A program made the position numbers and the translations under genes. The notes beneath the pieces are model-generated. The model did not search any database and was not told the DNA's origin. It saw only the letters and a list, made by a program, of their open reading frames with translations. From positions 47,007 to 79,542 of the forward strand of contig DIWE01000038.1 of NCBI GenBank assembly GCA_002423435.1: DNA of 32,536 bases, in the 5' to 3' direction. Below, in pieces: positions 14,741-21,336 of this stretch (position 1 is its first letter; every line of letters begins with the position of its first letter). This DNA is from Clostridiales bacterium UBA6114. Its GTDB lineage: Bacteria; Bacillota; Clostridia; Oscillospirales; Butyricicoccaceae.

Positions 14741-16261
14741 TCATTGCTCAACCGGGTCATAGTCGTACACATAATCGTTCACATCTTCGATGCATTCCCG
14801 TATGACTTCCTTTGCGGGCGCGGCGGATATCAGCGATACGGCCACCACCAGGAGGATATTGACGAAAGCGCCCCAGAACAGCGGATGCATAATGGCAGCC
14901 AGGCCCTTAAACGGCGGAACAAACAGCGTCAGGATGCATACGAGCAGTCCGGAAACCATGCCGGTAAGGGCTCCCTTTGAAGTGGCGCGGCGCCAGTACA
15001 TCCCCATGACCATCGGAATGTACACCTGCATGCCGAAGGGATAAACCGAGTTTGTCAGCATGCCTACCAGCGTGTCCAACCGGGCATAAGCGATGGCAAA
15101 ACCGGCGATCAATAAAACCACGCAGAACCAGCGTCCCAGCTTTACCATGAAATCCATGTCCACTTTTTTCCCGCGTTTGATGCCCATCTGATAAATATCG
15201 CGCACAAACAGGGAGGAAATGGTAATATACTGGGAATCGGCCGTCGACATGGCGGCGGCGACAATACCGACCGTAATGATCATACCCATCCAAAGCGGCA
15301 GCTTGTCGGCAATCACCATCATGGCAATGTTGTCGGATTGCATGGCGGATAATCCGGGGAACGCCACCAAACCGGCCAGACCGATCAGCATGGCCCCCGT
15401 ATATACGACGAAGGTCAGCATCGGATGGACAAAAATCGAAAGCTTGGTGGACCTTAAATCCTTGTTGGTATAGAACTTTTGAAAAATCTGAGGGGTGACG
15501 GTCATGCCGCCGGCGAAGACCGCCCAGTTCAAAAAGCTCTTTACCGTCCAGTTGGATGAGCCTCCGGGCAGTCCCAGCCATTCCGGCGAAGACAGGTACA
15601 CAGCCTGGAACATCTGGGGCACGCCGCCGCAAAGCTTGTAACAGAGGTACACGCCGCCAAGGATCAGGGAAACCACCAAAAGCAGCGCCTGAACCGCGTC
15701 GGTCGCAGCCACGCCCTTATATCCGCCGGCAAAAATGTAAACTGTCATGATTATGCTCAAAAACAGTGCGCCTGCTAAAAACGGAACCTTTCCGCCGGTG
15801 ACGCCCTCGGCGATATTGCCGAAGCCCTGGATTTGAACCGCTACGTAAGGCACGGAAACGCATATCATGGCGGCCGACGCCGCAAAGCGCATTGCCGGAG
15901 AATACCGTTTTTCCATATAGTCTCCCAGGGTAATGAAGCCGTGCTTTTGTCCGAGATAACGGGTGCGGAACATAAAGGGAAGATAAAACATGGTAATGAT
16001 CATCCCGTTCATTAAGATCAAATACCAGCTGCCGACGCCGAAACGATAGAAATAGCCGGGCATACCAAGCAAGGCGAAAGAACTGAGCATCGTCGAAGTC
16101 ATTGCGCCGATAGACAGAATGGGTCCCATGGAACGGCCGCCCAGAAAATAATCGTCGAGATTTTTGGATTTTGCGCTGCCGCTTTCGGCGCGCATGCCAA
16201 TGATCAGCATGGCGACTGCATAAATGATAATCGCCAATGTAAGCCACATCCAATTTTCCAT
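14741..16261 (-). CDS. sodium:solute symporter (SSS family)
   Basis: This 506-residue inner-membrane protein belongs to the sodium:solute symporter family, with about thirteen hydrophobic segments and the family stretches D-D-Y-F-L-G-G-R near residue 37, G-D-Y-M-E-K-R-Y near residue 114, and A-A-M-S-T-A-D-S-Q in the second half. It presumably imports the substrate metabolised by the enzymes of this operon. It starts two bases after the stop of a small two-helix membrane protein and has AAAGGGG eight bases upstream, so both are co-translated. The substrate cannot be named; family members carry sugars, carboxylates, amino acids such as proline, and vitamins. Confidence 0.93.
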   Translation of the reverse strand: MENWMWLTLAIIIYAVAMLIIGMRAESGSAKSKNLDDYFLGGRSMGPILSIGAMTSTMLSSFALLGMPGYFYRFGVGSWYLILMNGMIITMFYLPFMFRTRYLGQKHGFITLGDYMEKRYSPAMRFAASAAMICVSVPYVAVQIQGFGNIAEGVTGGKVPFLAGALFLSIIMTVYIFAGGYKGVAATDAVQALLLVVSLILGGVYLCYKLCGGVPQMFQAVYLSSPEWLGLPGGSSNWTVKSFLNWAVFAGGMTVTPQIFQKFYTNKDLRSTKLSIFVHPMLTFVVYTGAMLIGLAGLVAFPGLSAMQSDNIAMMVIADKLPLWMGMIITVGIVAAAMSTADSQYITISSLFVRDIYQMGIKRGKKVDMDFMVKLGRWFCVVLLIAGFAIAYARLDTLVGMLTNSVYPFGMQVYIPMVMGMYWRRATSKGALTGMVSGLLVCILTLFVPPFKGLAAIMHPLFWGAFVNILLVVAVSLISAAPAKEVIRECIEDVNDYVYDYDPVEQ

Positions 16262-16263
16262 TG

Positions 16264-16509
16264 TTACAGCCCCTTTCTGGCTCCAAGCTTATACAGATAC
16301 AGATACGATATGAAAAGGCCGGCGAAAAAGAGGACATGATACCATATCAGAACTGCCGGGCACCATCCCCAAACGAGAATCGGACTTATGGAATTAAAGT
16401 AGAAAGCACCGCCGAAAAAAGCAACATACCACAGGATCGTCAGCGTCAGCACCGCTTTGCCGAACAGTGATTCAAAGGGGCGGATCAGTTTTTTCTTTAC
16501 CTCACTCAT
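16264..16509 (-). CDS. small membrane subunit associated with the sodium:solute symporter
   Basis: This 81-residue protein has two hydrophobic helices (about 18-38 and 50-72) with a basic amino terminus and ends in a basic tail. Small two-helix proteins encoded directly before SSS-family transporters are known, and the two-base spacing to the transporter start supports a working partnership. Which of the several small-subunit families it belongs to cannot be decided by eye. GAAAGGA lies about 14 bases before the ATG, which is longer than usual. Confidence 0.75.
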   Translation of the reverse strand: MSEVKKKLIRPFESLFGKAVLTLTILWYVAFFGGAFYFNSISPILVWGWCPAVLIWYHVLFFAGLFISYLYLYKLGARKGL

Positions 16510-16545
16510 CGTTTTCAGACCTGTCCTTTCTAAAAATAAATCGGG

Positions 16546-17739
16546 TTATTGAAATACAGCGCTCAATCGGCTTAATAGCTCGGTGATCCTGGAACGTGGG
16601 CAGGCAAAATTCAGCCGTATAAACCCTTCGCCTCCGATTCCAAACCAGCTTCCCAAATCACCGGCAATCTTGGCTTTTTCCAGAACCGTGCGATAAAGCT
16701 CCTTCTCCTTCAGCTGCCTCAAATCAATCCAGACCATATAGGTCCCTTCGGGCTTTACGATTTTGATATCGGGAAGGTGCTTTTTCAAATACGCGTCGGC
16801 ATACTCCACATTCGCCTCGACGTATTTCACAAGCTCGTCGGCATAAGCATCGCCGTGGAGATAGGCGGCCGCGCCGGCGATCGGCCCAAAGGTGTTCCCC
16901 ATAGGCAGGCGGTTTGCAAACATCTTTCGGGCAAGCTCCCGCCGAAGCTCCTCGTTCGGAACGGTGATCAGAGCGGCGGTCAGCCCCGCCAGATTAAAGG
17001 TTTTGCTGGCGGAATGGGCAAGAATGACTTTGTCGTGGAATTCCTCCATAGACCCTGTCGGGAACAATCTGTGTCCCCGCATGATCAGGTCGCCGTGGAT
17101 TTCATCGCAAAAAATAATCACATCATTGTCGAAGCAAATCTTGAATACCCGATAAAGCTCCTCCTTACTCCATACCCGGCCGACCGGATTATGCGGATTG
17201 CACAGCACTATCAGCTTGTTGGAGGGCTCTTTTGCAAGGGCCTCCAGGTTCTCGTAGTCTATTTCGTAACGGCCGTCTACCTCCCGGAGAGGGTTGTTTG
17301 AAAGCGTGCGGTGGTTATTCCTTACGGCATCTATAAACGGATAGTAAATTGGCGGCTGTATGATAACGCCGTCTCCCTCGCCGGTAAATGCCTGCACACT
17401 GGTATTGATGGCCGGAACAACGCCGGGAGAAAAAAGCATCCATTCCGCTTTGCAGTTATCCCAGCCGTAACGGCGGGCAAACCAACCGATTGCCGCTTTG
17501 CGGTACTCGTCGTTGGCATCTTCCGACGGATACCCGTAAATACCGTGTTCCGCCCGTTTTAAGATGGCGGCCCTCACTTCCTCCGGGCATAAAAAATCCA
17601 TATCGGCAACCCACATGGGCAGCATGTTCGCAACGTCGATAGAGTAGCCGGGGAATCGGCTTTCATATCCCTGCCATTTCAAGCTGTAGGTCCTGCTGTC
17701 CGGTCCGCGATCAATAATTTCATCAAAATTGTAAGGCAT
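16546..17739 (-). CDS. PatB/MalY-type PLP-dependent aminotransferase or C-S lyase
   Basis: This 397-residue enzyme belongs to the fold-type I PLP family that includes MalY and PatB. Those act as cystathionine beta-lyases on C-S bonds and in some cases as aminotransferases. Hallmarks are P-M-W-V-A-D-M-D-F at residues 41-49, N-P-H-N-P at 181-185, the pyridine-nitrogen aspartate D212 in C-D-E-I-H, and the Schiff-base lysine K246 in S-A-S-K-T-F-N-L-A-G. All cofactor-binding residues I can check are present. It sits second in the operon, 25 bases after the M24 peptidase. Release of ammonia from an amino acid made available by the peptidase is a reasonable role in context, though not shown. Confidence 0.88.
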   Translation of the reverse strand: MPYNFDEIIDRGPDSRTYSLKWQGYESRFPGYSIDVANMLPMWVADMDFLCPEEVRAAILKRAEHGIYGYPSEDANDEYRKAAIGWFARRYGWDNCKAEWMLFSPGVVPAINTSVQAFTGEGDGVIIQPPIYYPFIDAVRNNHRTLSNNPLREVDGRYEIDYENLEALAKEPSNKLIVLCNPHNPVGRVWSKEELYRVFKICFDNDVIIFCDEIHGDLIMRGHRLFPTGSMEEFHDKVILAHSASKTFNLAGLTAALITVPNEELRRELARKMFANRLPMGNTFGPIAGAAAYLHGDAYADELVKYVEANVEYADAYLKKHLPDIKIVKPEGTYMVWIDLRQLKEKELYRTVLEKAKIAGDLGSWFGIGGEGFIRLNFACPRSRITELLSRLSAVFQ

Positions 17740-17764
17740 GGTTTTCTCCTCTGCTGAAATATAG

Positions 17765-18973
17765 TTACTTTACGAATAAGCTGCGGTTGGTGTCGGTAAA
17801 CAGTTCGTGGCCGGTTTCCGTAATAACCAGCGTATCCTCCAGATTGTAGGAGCCATATTTTGAACTGTAGTAGGGCGTCTCAAAACAAAACACCATTCCC
17901 GGCTGAAAGATCATTTCATTGTCCGGATTCAGCATCGGGTATTCCTCGCCGGGCCCCAGGCCGATGGTGTGTCCGCAATGCCCGCGCACGTAGTGGGGCA
18001 GGGCTCCCTCCCTGCAGACCTTCATAACGGCCTGAAAGACATCGCAGAAACGGTTTCCGGACACCATTCTTTCGATCCCCGCGTCACGCGCGGCCAGAAG
18101 GGTGTCAAAAATCGCCTGCCGCTCCGGGGCAACCGCTTCCCCGACGGCATAAGCCCTCCCCAAATCGGAAATATAACCGTAGATACTGACGCCGCCGTCC
18201 AAACGTACAATATCTCCTTCCTTTAAGGCGCGCTCTCTGGGCACCCCGGTGCACCAGAAATCCTGCCCGGTGGTATGGTACTGGGAAGCGCTTACGATCT
18301 CATGCCCGCCGGTGAATTCATAAGCCGACTGGTACCACAGCTTGATCAGATCCGCCTCGCACATGCCGATTTCGGTATGGGTCATCGTGTAATTCATCAT
18401 TTTTTCCGCAATCTGCGCGGAATACCGCAGCACGCCGATTTCCCAGGGGAATTTGATGGTGCGGACCCCGATCATGAATTCGGTGGCGGAAACCAGCTTG
18501 TCCGCACCAAGCTCCTGCTGAAGGAATATGTACTTGTCGTACGGCAGACTGCCGCCTTCGATTCCAACCTTCCCTCCCTTTTTGTAATCGGTGACCGCCT
18601 GCACCGCCATACGAAAGGTTTTATACATATCCGGCTGGACTTCTTTTGCCTTTTCATTCGGGTCGAAATAGTCTTCAATAAAAATCCAGGTGGGATACGG
18701 ACGGATGTCCACCTCTCCCTTGGTCTGCTCTTCGGCGCCGCCCTGACAGAACTGGTTGACCACCAGCTTTACCTTCCCCGTCCGATTTACGACGGCGATA
18801 TCGGAGCCTATGCCCCCAATTCCGCCATACAGGAACGCGGAGATAAATCCGGTTGCGTAAAAGATGTTCTGGGGCGTCGTAAGAATCAAAGAATCAATCC
18901 CGGCTTCTTCCATGGCCTCCTGGATTCTTTCCTGGAAATCCTTTTGCACTCTTGTGCCCATGAACCGATACAT
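17765..18973 (-). CDS. M24-family metallopeptidase/hydrolase (Xaa-Pro peptidase type), metal site intact
   Basis: This 402-residue protein has a creatinase-type amino-terminal domain and a pita-bread M24 catalytic domain. All five metal ligands are present: D259, D270, H335, E365 and E379. The frame is open to 19060, but the ATG at 18973 has AAAGGGG seven bases upstream and gives a normal amino terminus, and the longer version would reach into the promoter. M24 enzymes include Xaa-Pro dipeptidases, and also amidohydrolases such as ectoine hydrolase DoeA and the DMSP lyase DddP, so a non-peptide substrate is possible. It is the first gene of the operon and is transcribed from a promoter shared with the divergent LysR gene. 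Confidence 0.88.
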   Translation of the reverse strand: MYRFMGTRVQKDFQERIQEAMEEAGIDSLILTTPQNIFYATGFISAFLYGGIGGIGSDIAVVNRTGKVKLVVNQFCQGGAEEQTKGEVDIRPYPTWIFIEDYFDPNEKAKEVQPDMYKTFRMAVQAVTDYKKGGKVGIEGGSLPYDKYIFLQQELGADKLVSATEFMIGVRTIKFPWEIGVLRYSAQIAEKMMNYTMTHTEIGMCEADLIKLWYQSAYEFTGGHEIVSASQYHTTGQDFWCTGVPRERALKEGDIVRLDGGVSIYGYISDLGRAYAVGEAVAPERQAIFDTLLAARDAGIERMVSGNRFCDVFQAVMKVCREGALPHYVRGHCGHTIGLGPGEEYPMLNPDNEMIFQPGMVFCFETPYYSSKYGSYNLEDTLVITETGHELFTDTNRSLFVK

Positions 18974-19004
18974 AACAAAACCCCTTTCTTTTTTGTCTGA
19001 TTTT

Positions 19005-19032
19005 ATTATATCTGTATAATTAATATTGTAAA
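19005..19032 (-). promoter_or_regulatory. promoter of the M24/aconitase X operon
   Basis: On the minus strand TTTACA (19027-19032) and a perfect TATAAT (19005-19010) are spaced by 16 bases. The predicted transcript starts about 25 bases before the M24 gene start. Confidence 0.68.
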
Positions 19033-19054
19033 ATGCATAATGATCATATATAAT
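19026..19054 (+). promoter_or_regulatory. promoter of the LysR-type regulator gene
   Basis: TTGTAA at 19026-19031 and TATAAT at 19049-19054 are separated by 17 bases. The -35 element overlaps the -35 element of the opposite promoter, so one bound protein could control both. Confidence 0.55.
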
Positions 19055-19060
19055 ATGCAT
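19033..19060. promoter_or_regulatory. inverted repeat, candidate LysR operator
   Basis: ATGCATA at 19033-19039 and TATGCAT at 19054-19060 form a 7-bp inverted repeat spaced by 14 bases, with a TGATCA palindrome between them (19041-19046). It covers the region upstream of the M24 promoter and the LysR promoter core, the usual site for LysR activation plus autorepression. Confidence 0.55.
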
Positions 19061-19104
19061 AAATTTTATATTTTCAGGTGTTTCTTCTATTAAGGACGAG
19101 AAGT

Positions 19105-20016
19105 GTGATCAATGAGATGACAAATCTGGAAATCGAAGCGTTCTGGGCGGTCGCGACCCTTGGAAATCTGACAAAGGCATCGGAAAGCCTGTATATCACG
19201 CAGCCGGCGCTGACCCGACGCATTCAGAGTCTCGAGGAAGAATTGGGGTACTCCCTGTTTGTCCGGCAAAAGGGAAGCAGGCAGATATCGCTGACACATG
19301 CCGGACAATCGTTCCTCTATATGGCGGAGGAGTGGCTCCAGCTTTACAAACGATTCGCGGAATTCACTCCGGGGCAGTCCTTAAAAGTATTCCGGGTTTC
19401 AGCCCTGGACAGCTTAAACACCTGTGTGATGATTCATATTTATCACAATTTTATGAGTGCGACGGAAGATACAAGATTGCATATTATGAATCTCCACTCC
19501 CCCGAGGCCTATATCAAGGCGGAACACAACCTGTTGGACCTGGCCTTTATCTGTGACCCGCAGCATACCAAATATGTGGAAACCTGTCCCGCGTTTCAGG
19601 AAACCATGTTTTTTCTTTGCAACATGGATCTTACATATCCCCAAATCGTGGATGCCAATTCACTGAACTGCGAAAAAATGCTTTTTGCACAATGGACGCC
19701 GGAATATGAGCTATGGGTCAATCATCGCTTCAACGCCTGTTGCACCCCGTATCTGAATCTGGAAAACATGACGCTGATTGAAAAATTCCTGTCCACGGAT
19801 GATTGCTGGCTGATCGCACCGGCGAGCGTCGCTCACCATCTTCTGAAAAATCCCAGGATTCGCATGCGCGCTCTGGTCAACGGCCCTCCAAACCGCATCG
19901 TGTACTATCTGCTTCCAAGCAAGAAAAAACAGGAGGAAACCACATTTTTTCTGCGGCTGCTCCACAAATATCTCAAAGGCATTCCCGGAGTGGTTTCCTC
20001 GCTCGGGAATCCTTAG
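19105..20016 (+). CDS. LysR-family transcriptional regulator
   Basis: This roughly 303-residue regulator has a LysR winged helix-turn-helix (about residues 5-65; L-T-K-A-S-E-S-L-Y-I-T-Q-P-A-L-T-R-R-I is the recognition region) and a periplasmic-binding-like effector domain after it. Starts at 19078 (GTG), 19105 (GTG) and 19117 (ATG) are possible; AGGA eight bases before the GTG at 19105 makes that the best. It is divergent from the eight-gene catabolic operon and its promoter overlaps that operon's promoter, so it most likely activates the operon in response to the imported substrate or an intermediate, and represses itself. Effector identity is unknown. Confidence 0.9.
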   Translation: MINEMTNLEIEAFWAVATLGNLTKASESLYITQPALTRRIQSLEEELGYSLFVRQKGSRQISLTHAGQSFLYMAEEWLQLYKRFAEFTPGQSLKVFRVSALDSLNTCVMIHIYHNFMSATEDTRLHIMNLHSPEAYIKAEHNLLDLAFICDPQHTKYVETCPAFQETMFFLCNMDLTYPQIVDANSLNCEKMLFAQWTPEYELWVNHRFNACCTPYLNLENMTLIEKFLSTDDCWLIAPASVAHHLLKNPRIRMRALVNGPPNRIVYYLLPSKKKQEETTFFLRLLHKYLKGIPGVVSSLGNP

Positions 20017-20070
20017 AGCGTGTCCACACTGGTTCTTTTGACATTTGTTTTCCTTTGCCGTCTCTGATAT

Positions 20071-20110
20071 AAAAATCCCCAATCGCAGGATTGGCATCCT
20101 GCAATTGGGG
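20071..20110 (-). terminator. terminator of the hemerythrin-cheX operon
   Basis: A 15-bp stem with one mismatch (20077-20091 with 20096-20110) and a TGGC loop is followed on the minus strand by ATTTTT (20071-20076). It faces the end of cheX. It also lies 60 bases after the LysR gene but lacks a U-tract in that direction. Confidence 0.78.
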
Positions 20111-20188
20111 GTTATATGTTGCTGCCCGCTCTTTCTATAGCCTTATGCGACATTCACCGTGAACCCCGCGAAGGCGGCTCCGCCGGTT

Positions 20189-20662
20189 TTACCCGGCGCC
20201 TTTGAGTTTGATGTCGAGATCGATATCGCCGATCGCGGTATGGATGCCGGCGTTTATGATCCGGCACTCTTCCCCGTCCGCCGACAGGGACGCCGTATCC
20301 CCGACGATGATTTTGGGAGGCAGAATATCGCATGAAATCTTTTCCTCGGAAAGCCCGGTCAGGGCGTTTCCGCTGATGATATTGGCGATCTCGCCCATCG
20401 CGGAGGCCACAAAATCGTCTATTTCATCGATCTCCATGCCGCTCATGATTTTAACCATCTCCAGGGTGGTTTTCTTCGGGAAACAGTAATAAATCTCGCC
20501 GGAGAAATCGCCGGTAAGGCCGATCATGATATTGATCTTGTCGTTGGAAGCGGGAATGCTCTCTATTGTCCCGGGCGCGCCGGTCGTCGCGTCAAGATCG
20601 AGAAGCCGCTTGAACACTTCCTGCGTGGCCTTCGAGAACGGGACGAATATTTTGTCACTCAT
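20189..20662 (-). CDS. cheX: CheX-type chemotaxis phosphatase
   Basis: This 157-residue protein belongs to the CheC/CheX/FliY family of CheY-P phosphatases. The catalytic pair E91 and N94 is visible in G-E-I-A-N-I-I-S-G-N, and the alpha-beta pattern and length agree with CheX. The open frame extends upstream to 20755, but the ATG at 20662 gives a normal start and is preceded by a G-rich stretch; it overlaps the hemerythrin stop by eight bases, so the two are coupled. A family role is to dephosphorylate CheY-P and so help reset the flagellar motor, but CheX-like proteins also occur with other response regulators. No other chemotaxis gene is in the window. Confidence 0.85.
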   Translation of the reverse strand: MSDKIFVPFSKATQEVFKRLLDLDATTGAPGTIESIPASNDKINIMIGLTGDFSGEIYYCFPKKTTLEMVKIMSGMEIDEIDDFVASAMGEIANIISGNALTGLSEEKISCDILPPKIIVGDTASLSADGEECRIINAGIHTAIGDIDLDIKLKGAG

Positions 20663-21080
20663 TGCCGGCCGCCCCCCTTCCCCTTTCGTAATCGGCGATT
20701 TTCTGATCCTCGGCGGCGACGTGGTTAATGAGCCAGGCCAGAAGCTTCCCGGCAAACTGCTGCATCAGCTGTTCCTTGTAGCCGGCCTGCTCATATTGCG
20801 CCGCGACGTCCGCCACATAGCGGACCATGTCGTTATGTATTTTTGTGTGCGCCTCAAGCCCCGGATAGCCGATTTTCCGCTGATACGCCTCCTCGTCACG
20901 GAAATGCGTCACAACATAATCCTTCATAAACGCAAGGGTCTCGTTGACTTTGCCGACCTTCCCGGTCCACTCCACGGGCGACCGCAGGGTTTCGACAAAA
21001 TCGGTAACCCTTCGAAAAAGCTCTTCGTGCTGAGCATCGATAAGTGAAACCCCGATTTTATACTTTTCCTTCCAAATCAT
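20655..21080 (-). CDS. bacteriohemerythrin
   Basis: This 141-residue cytoplasmic protein is a bacteriohemerythrin, a four-helix bundle with a non-haem diiron site that binds oxygen reversibly. All expected ligands are present: H18, H59, E63, H78, H82, H120 and D125. In anaerobes and microaerophiles such proteins sense, carry or scavenge oxygen, and many are linked to taxis. AAAGGA lies about nine bases before the ATG. Its overlap with cheX and the likely sigma-D promoter suggest that it works with motility, for example in oxygen avoidance, which is inference. Confidence 0.95.
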   Translation of the reverse strand: MIWKEKYKIGVSLIDAQHEELFRRVTDFVETLRSPVEWTGKVGKVNETLAFMKDYVVTHFRDEEAYQRKIGYPGLEAHTKIHNDMVRYVADVAAQYEQAGYKEQLMQQFAGKLLAWLINHVAAEDQKIADYERGRGAAGNE

Positions 21081-21119
21081 TCTCTTTTTCCTTTCTGACG
21101 GAGTTTTTATGATGAAGAC

Positions 21120-21168
21120 AGTCTGTAGGCCGTCGCGGACGGTTTTCGTCTGCCTGCCGCCACAGACT
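21120..21168 (-). other. foldable leader of the hemerythrin transcript
   Basis: AGTCTGT at 21120-21126 and ACAGACT at 21162-21168 form a closing stem around a 5-bp CCGTC/GACGG hairpin (21130-21134 with 21138-21142). It lies in the predicted 5' leader. No known riboswitch class is recognised. Confidence 0.35.
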
Positions 21169-21178
21169 TTATCTTTAT

Positions 21179-21205
21179 ATATCGGCGCAAATTATTAAAA
21201 ATTAA
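21179..21205 (-). promoter_or_regulatory. candidate sigma-D (sigma-28) promoter for hemerythrin-cheX
   Basis: On the minus strand TTAA (21202-21205) and GCCGATAT (21179-21186) are separated by 15 bases. The consensus is TAAA-N15-GCCGATAA, so three of four and seven of eight positions match. Motility and chemotaxis genes of Firmicutes use this sigma factor. Confidence 0.6.
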
Positions 21206-21260
21206 CGCCGACCTGCCGGCTTATCGAAAAAATGCATCAAAAACCCTTCCGGGGATTTGG

Positions 21261-21296
21261 CAAAAACTGCCGCACCCAAACGAGGTGCGGCAGTTT
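21261..21296 (-). terminator. terminator of the endonuclease Q-helicase gene
   Basis: A perfect 13-bp stem (21264-21276 with 21284-21296) with a seven-base loop includes the T-run that follows on the minus strand. It begins about 40 bases after the stop of the fusion gene at 21337. Confidence 0.8.
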
Positions 21297-21336
21297 GTTA
21301 AGCTCGTATTCGGTTTTTGACCCATACCGCATGCCG

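Noticed and set aside
20077..20110. Terminator of the LysR gene
   Set aside because: The U-tract is on the opposite strand, so it mainly ends the cheX transcript; a minor effect on the LysR transcript is possible.
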